DNA of 64,000 bases from Spirometra erinaceieuropaei (Eukaryota > Platyhelminthes > Cestoda > Diphyllobothriidea > Diphyllobothriidae): contig CACRXP010000006.1 of assembly GCA_902702965.1 (NCBI GenBank), positions 2,626,095-2,690,094 on the forward strand, read 5' to 3'. Shown in pieces: positions 46,101-57,252 of this stretch. The first letter of the stretch is position 1, and each line of letters begins with the position of its first letter. The position numbers and the translations under genes are program-made. Below the pieces are notes generated by a model. The model was not told the origin of the DNA. It was given only the letters and a program-made list of their open reading frames with translations, and did not search any database.

Positions 46101-49100
46101 GTCGGACACCCAGGCCTGCAGCCTTTCTTGTCCTGTCTTATTGCTGGGTCGCTTCGATATCCGTGTGTTGGCGAAGTCGAACTCATGACCTTCCTTGAGG
46201 ATGTAAGTAGCAACCTGAGACAGTAGGTCGCCTCTCAAGGGCTCTCCGTTTGTGCTCCGTTATTCACCAGCTAAGCCGACGTTCAATTGAGGCAATAGTG
46301 GTTATTAAAATTTAGTAATTAGATTCTTTTTACAATAAATTATAATTTCAAGTAGTTGCAAGTGATTTAGTATCAAAGACATTTGACAATACTTGACGAA
46401 AAATATGTGGCTGTCCAATCTAGCAGTCAAGCAGAACGTCATCCGACTAAATACCCCGAACGTGGTTGATAAATACCTATATTAAAATAAGCACACAGTG
46501 AGTTTCAACGAACGTAAATTTTTAATATTCATCTTCGCCTCTCTAGGCTAAAATAACGAAGGGAAAACAGGCAGTGAGTAGTAGTTACAAGAAGAATGTT
46601 GAAAGCGTTCAGACAGGTCGGTCCTCTTAGGGACTTTAGGAGGAGGAGTAAGGATTATGGGGATAAGCTAGTCTTGAATTTCATCTCTGTTGTCCACGTA
46701 GGCTCATCTTGGGACAGGGTTGTTTGGGGGCTTGTACGAACACCTTCTGTGAGCAAAAGACTGGACTGGCTATCCCTATGGTCAATGCGTCTGCCGTCGC
46801 AATTGCCTGCTGGCGGAGGAACTTGGAGTGTTTCACCGGTAATTTAGAGATGACTCTGGATTCTTGGCTGATTTTCACCCAGTGGCCGCTGTATACCAAC
46901 TGAGCCACGATTGCAATGGAAAAGACGGACACTTACAAGTCCCCTTTTACAAAATGAAGTGAATCTTTGAGGGAACCATACTTTCTTTATCTAAGAGCGT
47001 GTCCGAATTGACGTCAAATAAATGTTCTTCATAATTTAGAGGAGTCGGCTTTTCTCCGAGTTTTTCATCAAGACATAGGCTGGGTGATCTCATCGGTAAG
47101 CCGTTGATCTGATGGTAAAATTTGTTGTCGGATCTAAATTGAACGTGCGCGAGAGAGCAGTGCCTTAGGGTTTATAACTGGCATGCTACTGAAGAATCCT
47201 GCTTAACGACCTCATCATACAAACATTTTCTCGTTTCCTTATAGGGGGTTTAAGGGAGAAAGGCGGGCGATTGTAGAACAGCATTGTTTTTCCTTTGAGA
47301 TTCGTACCGATTACGGTTTCGATTAAATCAAGCGTGTCCTGTGGACAATGTAGTGTTATTGTGTGCCAAAGTGGCTTCAACCAACCTATCTGAACGCTAT
47401 GAGTCCTTTCCTCCTCAGTAATGCTTATTCGTAATTTTAATTTTGGCTGCTTCATCGTAACTCCTGATCACTTTGCACATCTAAGGATGTGTGGTCGGAA
47501 ACGCGCGTACTCTGAATCTGACTTTTTTTAATGTTTCCCGGGGTATAGACGCGAAAGAAAAAACATGTACACGCGTATATTCTGTATGCAAAAAAAACAT
47601 TTTAAGAAGGCGCAAACCTTGAAAGTATAACGCAGAACGTTCAAAATAATCTAGAATAGTAGTTCAGATTTCCATCATCGCTATTCATGAAATCGTTGCC
47701 CACTGTCTGAATGAAGTCATTAAGCAGCCAAACATGCATCCTCTATAATAGTCACAAAGAAATCAAACGACACAAATTTTCACTGTGATAGAGGGAATGT
47801 TAGAATGCTCACTCAGTTCGTTTCTTTTAAATAAAAAGTTTTTACATGTTTGCAATTGTTTTTGGAGCGCCATCTAAGAATAATTATGATGGGCTATTTA
47901 GAACATGATTGCGATAACATTTTGTCCATTCGTAAGCATAAAATGTCGGCTAAGTGATCCTCCATTTAAAATCATTTAAACACCACTTATGCACGACCCA
48001 GTGATTCATGTCTTTATTTGGACAGAATACTTTCAAAGACAGGATCCTGTAGTCCACTGTTTGCGCAATCATATGACAGATTTGTTTTGGATGGTGACAA
48101 AACCAGAGGGAATTGATAAGGTATGCGGTTGTTGCTTTTTCACACAAAATGCTTGTATGATACTGAGTTGTTTTCATAAATGAATATTGGTTTACCTATT
48201 TATCATTAAGCAAGCATTCGATTGCGTTTTTTGAAGTTTAGCTGCGTCGAAAAAGAAAACTTCCATGAAAAATATGCTATGTTAGAACGTAAGTGTTTAT
48301 TTTTGCTTATCATAATCAGTACTTTAAAGCATGCTGCGCTGCGGCAAACATAATAATTAATTAGGTGTGCGTACATTGGGCAAGCGAGGAAAACAATGAA
48401 GGCATTAGTACAGAAATAGTCCCGAACAGTTAAAATACACTAGAGTAGTTACCTTTATGTCAGAGACATTATTTAAAGACGTACTTTAAAAATTTTGAAT
48501 TATATATACGTTGGAATCTTTCCGTCAAATTGTTTGAGCTTGCCAAGGGATACTTGCAATTACGTTTGTAAATTGACATATCCATCAGTGATCCAAATCA
48601 CCCGAAGAACAGTTTATGCATGAAACTTTGTCAGGGGACTTTTATTTCAACCGTTCTATCTAGCAAAAACTGTCATAATATTTTTCAAGTATTTGATCAC
48701 TTAGTGTGCAATCACCCTGCTTGTTCTACCATTTTCCGTCTAAGCATTGAGTTAAAAATTTGTTGGTGTTTTTCAGGGACTCATTTGCAATACCTTTTAA
48801 TTTTATAGGCTAAATCAGATTGCCCGTATTCAACGACTTAGCGATGGATAACCAACCATGCAAATTTAATGCCACTAAATATAAAGGCAAACATTATGTC
48901 CATCAAAATAAAGAGACATCCTGATCAGAGTGCAGCAACGAAAAGGAATAGCGAAATCAAAGTGACCTAACGTCATTATCTTGACAAGATGTCCACGAGC
49001 TTACGTAATATAGCACAGTCGCACAATTAATCCCGTGAAAAGTGCGAATGTAATTTATTCGCATCCTTTTTTCATTTGGTTATTTAGGCGTTCGATTTGT

Positions 49101-52100
49101 AAAAAGTTGCATAAATTGAGACAGCCATATTTGAAAAACCAGCGGCCAATTTCAGGAATCGCTCTGTAAATAAAATTTGGCTGTTCAGTTAAATCTGGTG
49201 ACAAAATGCTCAGGTTTTCGACTGTAACCGAAAATAAATATTGAAGTAAAAACGGTTTATTAAACTATTCCTTTCCAAAGCAGTAGGCCGCTGAATTTTC
49301 CTAAGCATTGCTAAATGTGTTTTTGCACCTGTTGAAAGTCCCCCAAACTCTGTTAGATTCAGCTTATTTGCAAAGCAGGGAGGTGAGTGCATACTACTTG
49401 AAAAGCATTGTTTTGCGCAAATAATCGACTTTTGGTGTTGTTGATGACCGCAGTTATGAGAAAGTGTTGCAGCATACTGCATTACTGCTGGGTGTAAGAT
49501 AAAAACCAAGGAAACGGCCAGCCGGCCTTGTTTTAAAGCAGTTTTCTGATGGCTGTTACTTACAGTTACACTGAAAAATGTTGTTGTTTGAGGCTTATTA
49601 TCCAGTAACAGTCATACTGCAATACATTTTAAAAGGATCGGCTTTAATTACTAAATATCCGTTGAACACACATGATTATTTTCGTAGCCACATCGAACCT
49701 ACAGTCAGTGAGTATCACGGCAGAATTAACCACAGAAATATTTGAGGGATATTCCTGCTGGATCGACGTGAATGAGGTGTCTGTGATTGTGGAGTATTTC
49801 GTCTTCTGGTTGGGTAAGTTTGTACTTTAACATTAAATGTTAACATTCTCAATGAAGCAAGAAAGACAGTATCAGTGTTGATTTGCTCAGAGACGGGAAA
49901 AAACGCACCGTAAACAAATGATCATATTTTATTTTTTGCACTGGAAGGCCATTGTTTTTCTTCTTACTTCAAACGGTTAGGTTCATTGCGCACTGAGTTC
50001 TTTAGGCATTCATTCAGTTTCAGTGTTTCTCTTTGTGAACTAGACGTCGCTTTTTTCGAGAGAACTGACGAGCCGAAAGACCGTATTGTGGACCCGGAAA
50101 TGAATGACATAAAACTAGACTGGCACTTTATCACTTCTACACAAGAGGAGGCTGAAGTAAGCAGTTACGCGTTATACGACTGTTTACAAATCCTTAACAA
50201 TCTCATCCTTACAATCGGGTCATTAAACTATTTCACCCCAGTCAAATTTCCATCACTTGGTAAAATTACTGCGGGGGCTTAGTAACACACACGAATCTCA
50301 GAAATACAAGTCTATACCTCTACTAGAAAGCACCAGTTTCCCATTTTCAGTTCGGCTTTATGTGAAAGATTCCGACCCGGAAAGTAATTATATATATATA
50401 TAAACCTGGAGTTTTAAGTTTGACCGCTTCAATCAAACACTTCAACAGATGCTCCACTGGACAGGTCCAAAAGCGGAGACCTAAAAGCGAATACGTTTAT
50501 ACTAGGATAGAATGGCAAAGCATCTATGAACGCGTCCCCCCCACATTTGCGCATTGCATTCCGACAACGAAAATATGCCCAGTTAGCGCACGATCAGACA
50601 AAAAATGGGGGGTGTGTCTACACGTGCCACATACGACCTGACCTCCGTCTCAGATGCGCGAGGCTTTTTTTAACGGCAACTCAGGTGGTGTCATTACAGC
50701 CTGACTATAGTTATAATAATGACTAGGTTATCCCGTCTGCTGAGTACAGTACCAGCCGGAACACTTGGCCCGTCTTCTCTGAGCTAGTGCCATTTTAAGG
50801 AACCCAGTTTCACAACAGACATACAATGAGTAATCGCTCTCATGAGACGTTGGTCAAAAATTCTGAAATACGTTTTGATTAGGAAGGATTACGTAGGTGC
50901 AATTGAAATATCGTTTATCGTGCGGTATGATCCTAAAATATTTCGTACTCGCCAGCATATCGGCTTTTGAATTCACTTTTTTCACCTCTTGTAAAAACCC
51001 CGCTTGGCAAAATGCCTACTTGCACTTCATGCATATTTCGCATAAATGTTCAATGGACTTATAAACTCATATATATTTTATAGAAAACATGTGCCAAAAC
51101 ATTTTTTCAATTGCTCATTTGTAGGAAAATGCGCTATCTCTTCACTTACTTTTGACAAAATGTTATTCTATAGCTTTTAAAAAGTTTCGTGACTCCCGAA
51201 GAATGTTGAGCCAGATCAACCGTTGCATTAGCGTTTAGTGATTTTAGTCTACAAGATGCTTACTTTCCGCGTGAGGAAAAGCATTCGTTTCTCTATGCGT
51301 TTAAGGGAATATCATGAATAGTTCATTAAATTTGACAGTGGATACGGACTATGTTGTTACTTTCATGGACGGCATTCGTATGCGGATAACTACGATGCTA
51401 TATGAATAGACTCGCACGGTCTTAAAAATCTTATAATTGGAAACGTTTAAATCAACACACTTTCTTTTTCGACTATGAAATGTAAAGTTAGTGCGATTTT
51501 ATACCAAGTAAGTAGAAGACGGCATATTTTGTGCATATTTCTCGAACATATACTTGACTTTATAAGACCACCTAAAATCAATGTGAACATTGCACGCTGC
51601 GAAAATAGTCATTTTTGCAGATCACGGTTATTACAGGCGGCCAAAAATTAATGCATGCAAACGCCAACATCTTGGCAAATCCGAAATATTGTAGGATTAT
51701 GCCGTAAGACAATCCATATTGCAACCCCAGCTAAGTGATCCTTCCTAGTCAAAAATGCATTTCAGAAGTTCGGCCAACATCTGGTGATGTCGATCAGTCG
51801 CTATAGGGTTATATCAGCTTGCCTGCCTATCGCCATAGCACAGTGCATTAAAGGGTGTACCTTACGTTTTTGACTCTATCTTTGCAGGACTTTGAATGTC
51901 AGGGTCCAAGTGGACTACATTGTTCTGGCATTACAACAACTAATGAGCCCGGAAAGTGTGGTACGTAATTAGTTTTTAGCAAACGGTTTATGTAACGTTT
52001 TGGTTCCCATATGACTGTACAACAGTGACTTATTGAACGTTAGGCGTTAATGTGAATGTTTGGCTATATTCTACAAAACGTAGGCTCAAAATCCGAAAAC

Positions 52101-55100
52101 TTTGAATTCCGTAGCAATTAAATTGTCTTCTGGCTGCTATAAAATATCAGTTTTATTGCTTGTGTCATCGAACAATTCCCGTTAGCTATTAAGCATTACT
52201 GCCGTCTCCTAAACAAATCGTTTCCTCTGTGTCTAATAGCTATTGAACATGGGCCAACGTCAATGCAATATTCAATCAGGCCTCTGCTATCTGAGGGCTC
52301 ATTTGCAGTTTATGTCTGTCACATTCGCCAGTGGCCATTGCGGCAATCAGTTTACAAACTGAGTAAGTCATTCGTCCTTTAGTTTGGCCAGCCTACTTGA
52401 CTAGTTGAATGTTCTTCCAGGCCGTCACTGACAAAAAATGCCATTACTGTGTATCGATCCGAAACGCGTGTGACTTATTTTGAGAAAATAATAAACAGAT
52501 TCAAAGTTTATCTAGCATTGTTTTGGGATTGTATTAAAAATTTGTGCGAAACCAGGCTTTGGACAAATCAACGTTTGTAACATAACTGATATCATAGTTC
52601 CAAAACAATACACCAGTATGAATCTTGTTGACCGTCCATGCACTCCAAATGATACACACTTAAGACGCGGCTAGCTTAGACTTGTCAATTCTTCAAACAT
52701 GCGCAGTCGTGAGAACGAACTCCAATAATTCGAAGTGTCTAATATGGGTGGTGTCAGGGATGGACGCTGAAGCATTTGTTCTCAAGGCAAATATCGGGGT
52801 CGGTCGCATTACAGAGCCGAATCTACGGAGACTAGAGAGCGTACAGAAGACTCAGAATGCAGTTTCAGCTAGTCGTCTCTGCAGGAGATAATCTTTCGTT
52901 TAAGTGGCTAGCTCCCAGCGCGTGTGTACACCTTACCTCCCTATGCCTGTAGCTAGTCAGCAAAGGACACAGCACCGATTGGTCTCAAGCCGCGCCGGCG
53001 ACTACAGGAACCGACTGCCAGAAAAGATTCATTCGTCCGACGTTCCGGACTCATGTTCATGTCCGTCCAAATGGAGGGATTTAGATGAGGGTTGCTTACT
53101 GAGAAACTACTGACGGTGATTCCGACTTCTTAAGCTTATCGTTTTCTGTTGGGAGGGCAATCCAGACCAAACTCTACATATTTGGTGTAAACAGAGCTTG
53201 CATTTATTATTTATGAGTAGACTGTGTCCATTTACCCATTTCGTCAGGGTAGCAATTCGTCAATGATTTGCAGTTGCGAGTATGGGAATTATGCTCCGTC
53301 AATAGCGAGCCGTGATGCATACTTCGCGAAGAAAATGGCTGCACTGTATAAGCAAACAATTGGGAACATATTAGAACTCCACCAGTAACCTAAGCGCTGT
53401 TTTGATATAACATATCGTATGGAGTAAATTCCACATACAGCCTCTACGTCTAATTAGGACGCAAATTTCGATAACATATGAAAGACGGCACTTCGTTAGG
53501 CTGGTGATGACTGGTCATTAGCTTGCAAGCAACTGCTCCGGACCTGCGTAGACGAAGTCGTAACTATGCTTGTTTTTTGCTCTACTTAACGTCCTAACTG
53601 ATGCCGATACTCATGCGAGGAAGCTGTGTGGGACCGTTATTGTAAGCTAGTCTAACTTCGTTTGAAGCATGATTTTAATGGGGTATTTAGAGTAGTGCTT
53701 CAGTTTTCCAGACGTATTTCCTTTACCGCAACTATATTCGATTCGATGAGCGACTCTAAACCTCTCTTGCTGTGGCAGCTGATCTTGTGTTCTCATTGTC
53801 TGGAACATAATAGTTGACCCTAGTTTGTCGTTAGTTCCAACTCGAAGTGTTGCGAGAAGGCAGCCGATTGCATACGAGGCGTTTTCGACGCACAAAGGCG
53901 CTCATCAAAATTGGGGGTCGGTGAGATTCGTTTGCGTATGCACTGGATGGCGCAGAAGCGGGGATAGCCATTTGCACTTAACACTCCTTGAAGTTATTGC
54001 AAGTCAATAACCATGTCTTCCAGTTTGGTACAGTGAGTCTCAACACGCCAAGGTAGCACCTTTGCGCAAGGACCCATGCGAGGATAGGAACAAAGTCGGA
54101 AAAACTTGAGGTCTATTCCGGACGCGAACGACCGTAGACGTGATAGGAAGAAGGGGAAATGACACCAGCTCCCAAGTCACGGCTTATTTGATAGGAACCG
54201 GACACGCAACAAGATTTAACGAGGCCAGAATTCTTGCGATAGTTGGTAATCGCGTAAGTCGCCAACGGCTGGAATCATGGTTCACTGGCCCCTAGTCTGT
54301 TATTGAATGGAATGCCTTCCCTCCGGTATGTCCAATGTTAAGACTTGGCCAAGTCACACGGAGAACGCCCGGGCACAGTTTTCAATGCCGGTGTTCATGA
54401 GACAAATGTTGGATTAACTATCACGTCAGCATCCAACAAAAACGATGAAATTCCAACGGCTGAAGAATCGAATGCTGACCAATAAGCCATTATCGCCTCA
54501 GGACAGTCGTCCTCCGTGAAGTTGACGGCTGTTAATTTTGACTGGTACCCTTTGCTACAGCAACCGTGCCGTATAAACGTTAAAAGCCTTTTAAATGAAC
54601 TACCTGTGTTTGATGCTGACTCTGATGATGGGTTTGAGAACGAATCCGAAACGTCAGGCGAATAAAGTTTTCAGTCCAGCAATCTCGTTAACGTCTTTTT
54701 ACTGGTTCTGTGAACTTGCTTGTACCATCCTCAACGTTTTCGACATTGAGGTGCATAATGGATTTTATGCGTTTATTCTGTTCAGGCTCCCGATATGAAG
54801 ATGGCTTACCCGAAAGCGTTATAGAAACGGAAATTGCGCTTGCGCTAAATGGAAAATCACTGAATCTCAATAACGAACGATCACATCGTTTACTACTTCA
54901 AAATGTGCTCGTTGAGGACGTCATTTGTAGGAAATCTGGAAGCAACATATCATGTCGACTGTTGCCACACCACTTGAAAATACACTGGATCGTTTCGGTG
55001 AGTTCCCTAAGATGCGTGAATTTCTTTAAATTTACTTATCTCTTTTGAAGTCTAAACAGTCTGCTACTTAGCTGAACAGAATAGAGTAGAGATCAAGTCT

Positions 55101-57203
55101 AAAACGCACAGGCCTTTTCGATTTATGACCGTCACGGAATTAATATGACTAAAAACGGGTTGCAATACCGCCTCCCTGTTTTTGGAATACTTCTCTATTT
55201 AAGTCATATTTAAGTTTTATGACTTATGATTGAGAGGATGTTTGCAGCATTAGGCAAAGCAAACGCACGTATCGGCTGTACGCCTTGTCCTTTAAGTTAA
55301 AAGTTGAAATCTGTTCAAATGCATGTCCGTCTTTTGTATAATTAAAACTTACGTCAGCTAAGCCTTGTAATCTTTCTGAAGTAGATGCTTTCATATAAAG
55401 TGATATAATACTTGCTGCGAACCTTGCTGAATAGGTTTTCTTCCATTGGAGTACGTACTTTTGCGTGATGCAAGCTTGAAATTAATTTACTCGAACGCAT
55501 AACGAAAAAATAACCTTATCGTTTCTTAAAAGTAAGTTCACGTGCGCATACCGAGACTACAAGGTATTATACGACGACGTTGAGGTTAATTAAAAAAGGG
55601 CGCTCGACATGGTAACAGCATCTGCGCAATTCACTCGAGAAAGCTTACAAAGGGCATTTAAAATCCACAACTGTTCACGGAGATCGCCTTCTGCCTTCGT
55701 AAAAGACTGCAATGTTTGATTACTATTAGATGCGACCCTCCCGAAGCGTCGTAAATAGAATCCCAGCACGGGCCATGATGCGCTTTTCATGCTTAAATCT
55801 GTGCCACAAATACGATGCCATGGATAAATCGGATTGTGAAGAAGGTGCACTTTGCGACACCCACTTGCTGGCCTTCGGAAATGCAGTAGGGGAGCTAACT
55901 TATGAAATGTCAGCTGAAATTCCGATATCCGTTTTCGTTTCGAAAGTATTAATTGAGCAGAGGTGTGCGCAGAATTCTATAATAATTCAGTTACCCCAGG
56001 ATGCCGGATTTCAAACGAACTTCATTCCGGCTGTATGCAAAAACTATAGCCTGTTAAAAATGACTACATCACTAGCATATATTTTCCTCATTGATTTTCA
56101 ATGTCATTAAGAATTAAATTAGAGTTTATGGAAAACACGCATAAAATATTCATTCGTTTTTCTCATTTGGCAGAAAATGACGTTTTCTCCCAATTTAATA
56201 CTCAAAGAAGGGGAAAATTCGGTTTTCCATAACTTTTTGATTTCGAATAATTTTGACCCTGACCAGCCGTTATACTTGCATTCAGGTTTTCCAAACTACA
56301 ATTCATATATTTTCCGAATGCGGAAAACCAATAACTTCTTTAGAGTATTAAAAAGGAAACCATATGCGTTCATAAAAGTTAGCAATGAATTTGAGCCATA
56401 TTGTTAACTTTACAAGCCATATTGGTAGACGCAGAGACATGACGTTCTGTGAACGGACATTTGACGGTACTAAAAATCTCACAATAAGAAACTTTTTAAA
56501 ACCGAATTATACTCTTTCTTTTAGTATAAAATTGGACAAAGTCTTCATTTGTTACCGAATGAGCAAGAGAATGAATACGTTTATGCATGTTTTCTATTAA
56601 ATATAATTGAATTTTCAAGGGCATTAGAAATCAATGAGAAAACTGCACGCTACAAAATCAGCCATTTTGTACGGCATATGATGTTTGGATGCAGCCGGAT
56701 AGATGTTTATTAGAATGCCGGTATCCTGAGGTAACCTAATTATTCTAGAATTTTGCTGCATAGCTCTGATAAATTAGTCTTTTCGAAACGAAAACGCATT
56801 TCGATTGACTTAGCCCTCCTACTGTATGCTTTCGGGGTTGTTCCTGCATTGTTTACGGTTGACGTCAAACCACGCGCATTTTTGCAAATATATTAACTTG
56901 GCAGTGCTTACAAGCGCAACACTTCACCAAATAAAAATTCACTTGCATTACATCAAGTCCAACGGTGCCGATGCGATCATAAAGACAATTTCCCCTAACA
57001 AGAAACTGCGATTCAGTGGGGTATTTGGGAGCTGCAACAAAACTCCTCTGTTTATTCAAATTGACGGGGACCAAAGAACGCCTCACGATGTGCATGTTCT
57101 TCGTTATTACAGAGGTCGTCTCGATACTGATGCCATTCTTCGAGATTTTCTACAGCAAGCCTTCAGCAAGAGATGTGATATGCTTCGCGCGTTTGAAATT
57201 TAA
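43043..57203 (+). CDS. Gene B: recent duplicate of gene A, 11 exons
   Basis: Exons: 43043-43115, 43289-43383, 44468-44570, 45821-45949, 48026-48120, 48237-48288, 49688-49813, 50044-50156, 51888-51960, 54786-54997, 56958-57203. Lengths equal gene A exon by exon, and all junctions are GT-AG in matching phases, giving about 438 aa. No counterpart of gene A exon 11 was found. As that exon is 105 bp and phase 0 to 0, its loss keeps the frame. Introns still align with gene A, including PLE pieces before exon 10, so the duplication copied a block of at least 14 kb. A MITE sits in the last intron. Poly(A) signal is AATATA at 57247. Function unknown; a signal peptide suggests secretion. Confidence 0.78.
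43289..43383 (+). CDS. Gene B exon 2
   Basis: Acceptor TTTAAG, donor GTATGT, phases 1 to 0. VCNYVHPHISQYSGPLNITV. Confidence 0.85.
44468..44570 (+). CDS. Gene B exon 3
   Basis: Acceptor TCCTAG, donor GTAAGC, phases 0 to 1. QVVFAQRPEYYVIRDGVC, then FPCPYEC. Confidence 0.85.
44870..45420. repeat. Intron 3 repeat, gene B copy
   Basis: Counterpart of 1850-2420: shared blocks include TTGACCG(TC)ATGGACAG and GCTCTCTAG(TC)TCTGTCAG. No reading frame is conserved. Confidence 0.45.
45821..45949 (+). CDS. Gene B exon 4
   Basis: Acceptor GGAACAG, donor GTGAGT, phases 1 to 1. EQYFCWLHMQIPDIAGVDAI. Confidence 0.88.
46015..46262 (-). mobile_element. PLE endonuclease C-terminal remnant
   Basis: The minus-strand frame has ATYILKEGHEFDFANTRI, SKRPSNKTGQERLQAWVSD and INGHIDI, the 'GH.F.F....N...R...EAW.SD...N..IDL' tail of PLE GIY-YIG proteins. 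It lies in gene B intron 4. Confidence 0.65.
46840..46925 (-). mobile_element. tRNA-like A-box remnant
   Basis: The minus strand reads GTGGCTCAGTTGGTATACAGC, an A-box-like D arm. The B box is not clear. Probably a decayed SINE. Confidence 0.35.
48026..48120 (+). CDS. Gene B exon 5
   Basis: Acceptor GGACAG, donor GTATGC, phases 1 to 0. VVHCLRNHMTDLFWMV keeps Cys-x9-Trp. Confidence 0.88.
48237..48288 (+). CDS. Gene B exon 6
   Basis: Acceptor TGAAG, donor GTAAGT, phases 0 to 1, 52 bp. FSCVEKENFHEKYAMLE. Confidence 0.75.
49688..49813 (+). CDS. Gene B exon 7
   Basis: Acceptor TTCGTAG, donor GTAAGT, phases 1 to 1. IFEGYSCWIDVNEVSVIVEY. Confidence 0.88.
50044..50156 (+). CDS. Gene B exon 8
   Basis: Acceptor AACTAG, donor GTAAGC, phases 1 to 0. 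RIVDPEMNDIKLDWHFITST. Confidence 0.87.
50826..51806. mobile_element. Foldback MITE (T8), decayed
   Basis: Ends CAATGAGTAATCGCTCTCA and CGATCAGTCGCTATA are mutated T7-type ends; the interior halves are inverted. It lies in gene B intron 8, preceded by a short TA run (50388-50402). Confidence 0.5.
51888..51960 (+). CDS. Gene B exon 9
   Basis: Acceptor TTTGCAG, donor GTACGT, phases 0 to 1. DFECQGPSGLHCSGITTTNE and a final Cys. Confidence 0.86.
53028..53078 (-). ncRNA. Decayed hammerhead-like motif
   Basis: Minus strand: a GGAC/GTCC stem, GGAACGTC for GAAACGTC, no CTGATGA core. Weak remnant. Confidence 0.25.
53680..53810 (-). mobile_element. PLE endonuclease fragment, minus (gene B intron 9)
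   Basis: The frame TMRTQDQLPQQERFRVAHRI and EYSCGKGN is a damaged version of RRQVMRPKDPLPRQETSGVV. Counterpart of 14299-14445. Confidence 0.6.
54080..54690 (+). mobile_element. PLE endonuclease tail plus hammerhead, plus (gene B intron 9)
   Basis: Similar to 19620-19860 (GGGGAAATGACACCAGCTCC; GGAATCATGGTTCACTGG), followed by a hammerhead at 54615-54663. Counterpart of 14655-15010. Confidence 0.62.
54615..54663 (+). ncRNA. Hammerhead ribozyme motif
   Basis: CTGATGA 54622-54628, T, stem II GGGTTT/GAATCC, GAAAC, GTC at 54653-54655. Stem I is weakened to 2-3 bp (GACT/AGGC). Confidence 0.6.
54786..54997 (+). CDS. Gene B exon 10
   Basis: Acceptor GTTCAG, donor GTGAGT, phases 1 to 0. SHRLLLQNVLVEDVICRKSG, then SCRLLPHHLKIHW. 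Confidence 0.9.
55590..55880 (-). pseudogene. Antisense ORF remnant in gene B
   Basis: Minus-strand frame with ASNSNQTLQSFTKAEGDL and REQLWILNALCKLSRVNCAD. Open for 86 codons from 55850 and related to broken frames at 15970-16330. Not recognised. Confidence 0.35.
55884..56824. mobile_element. Foldback MITE (T9) at the lost-exon site
   Basis: CAGTAGGGGAGCTAACTTATG at the left and AGCCCTCCTACTG at the right, flanked TG/TA. Halves are inverted. It lies in the last intron of gene B. Confidence 0.6.
56958..57203 (+). CDS. Gene B exon 12 equivalent (terminal)
   Basis: Acceptor ATCAAG, phase 0, stop TAA at 57201. SNGADAIIKTISPNKKLRFS and LDTDAILRDFLQQAF. The frame stays open upstream to about 56826, so a different acceptor is possible. 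Confidence 0.8.
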   Translation, partial: SNGADAIIKTISPNKKLRFSGVFGSCNKTPLFIQIDGDQRTPHDVHVLRYYRGRLDTDAILRDFLQQAFSKRCDMLRAFEI

Positions 57204-57246
57204 AAACAAGCCTCCGCGGTCACAAGGGACTGTGGGAAAAGAACTT

Positions 57247-57252
57247 AATATA
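57247..57252 (+). promoter_or_regulatory. Gene B variant poly(A) signal AATATA
   Basis: It occupies the place of gene A's AATAAA in aligned 3' sequence. Confidence 0.35.

Noticed and set aside
45756..46238. 160-aa minus-strand ORF as a real gene
   Set aside because: Only its N-terminal half matches PLE endonuclease; the rest is antisense of gene B exon 4 and intron.
46596..46932. Overlapping ORFs near 46.7 kb
   Set aside because: Open frames on both strands over a SINE-like stretch; no coherent protein.
164..57203. Naming the family as a known antigen (for example gp50-type) or an Ig superfamily receptor
   Set aside because: I see no diagnostic motif or membrane anchor; naming would be a guess without a database search.
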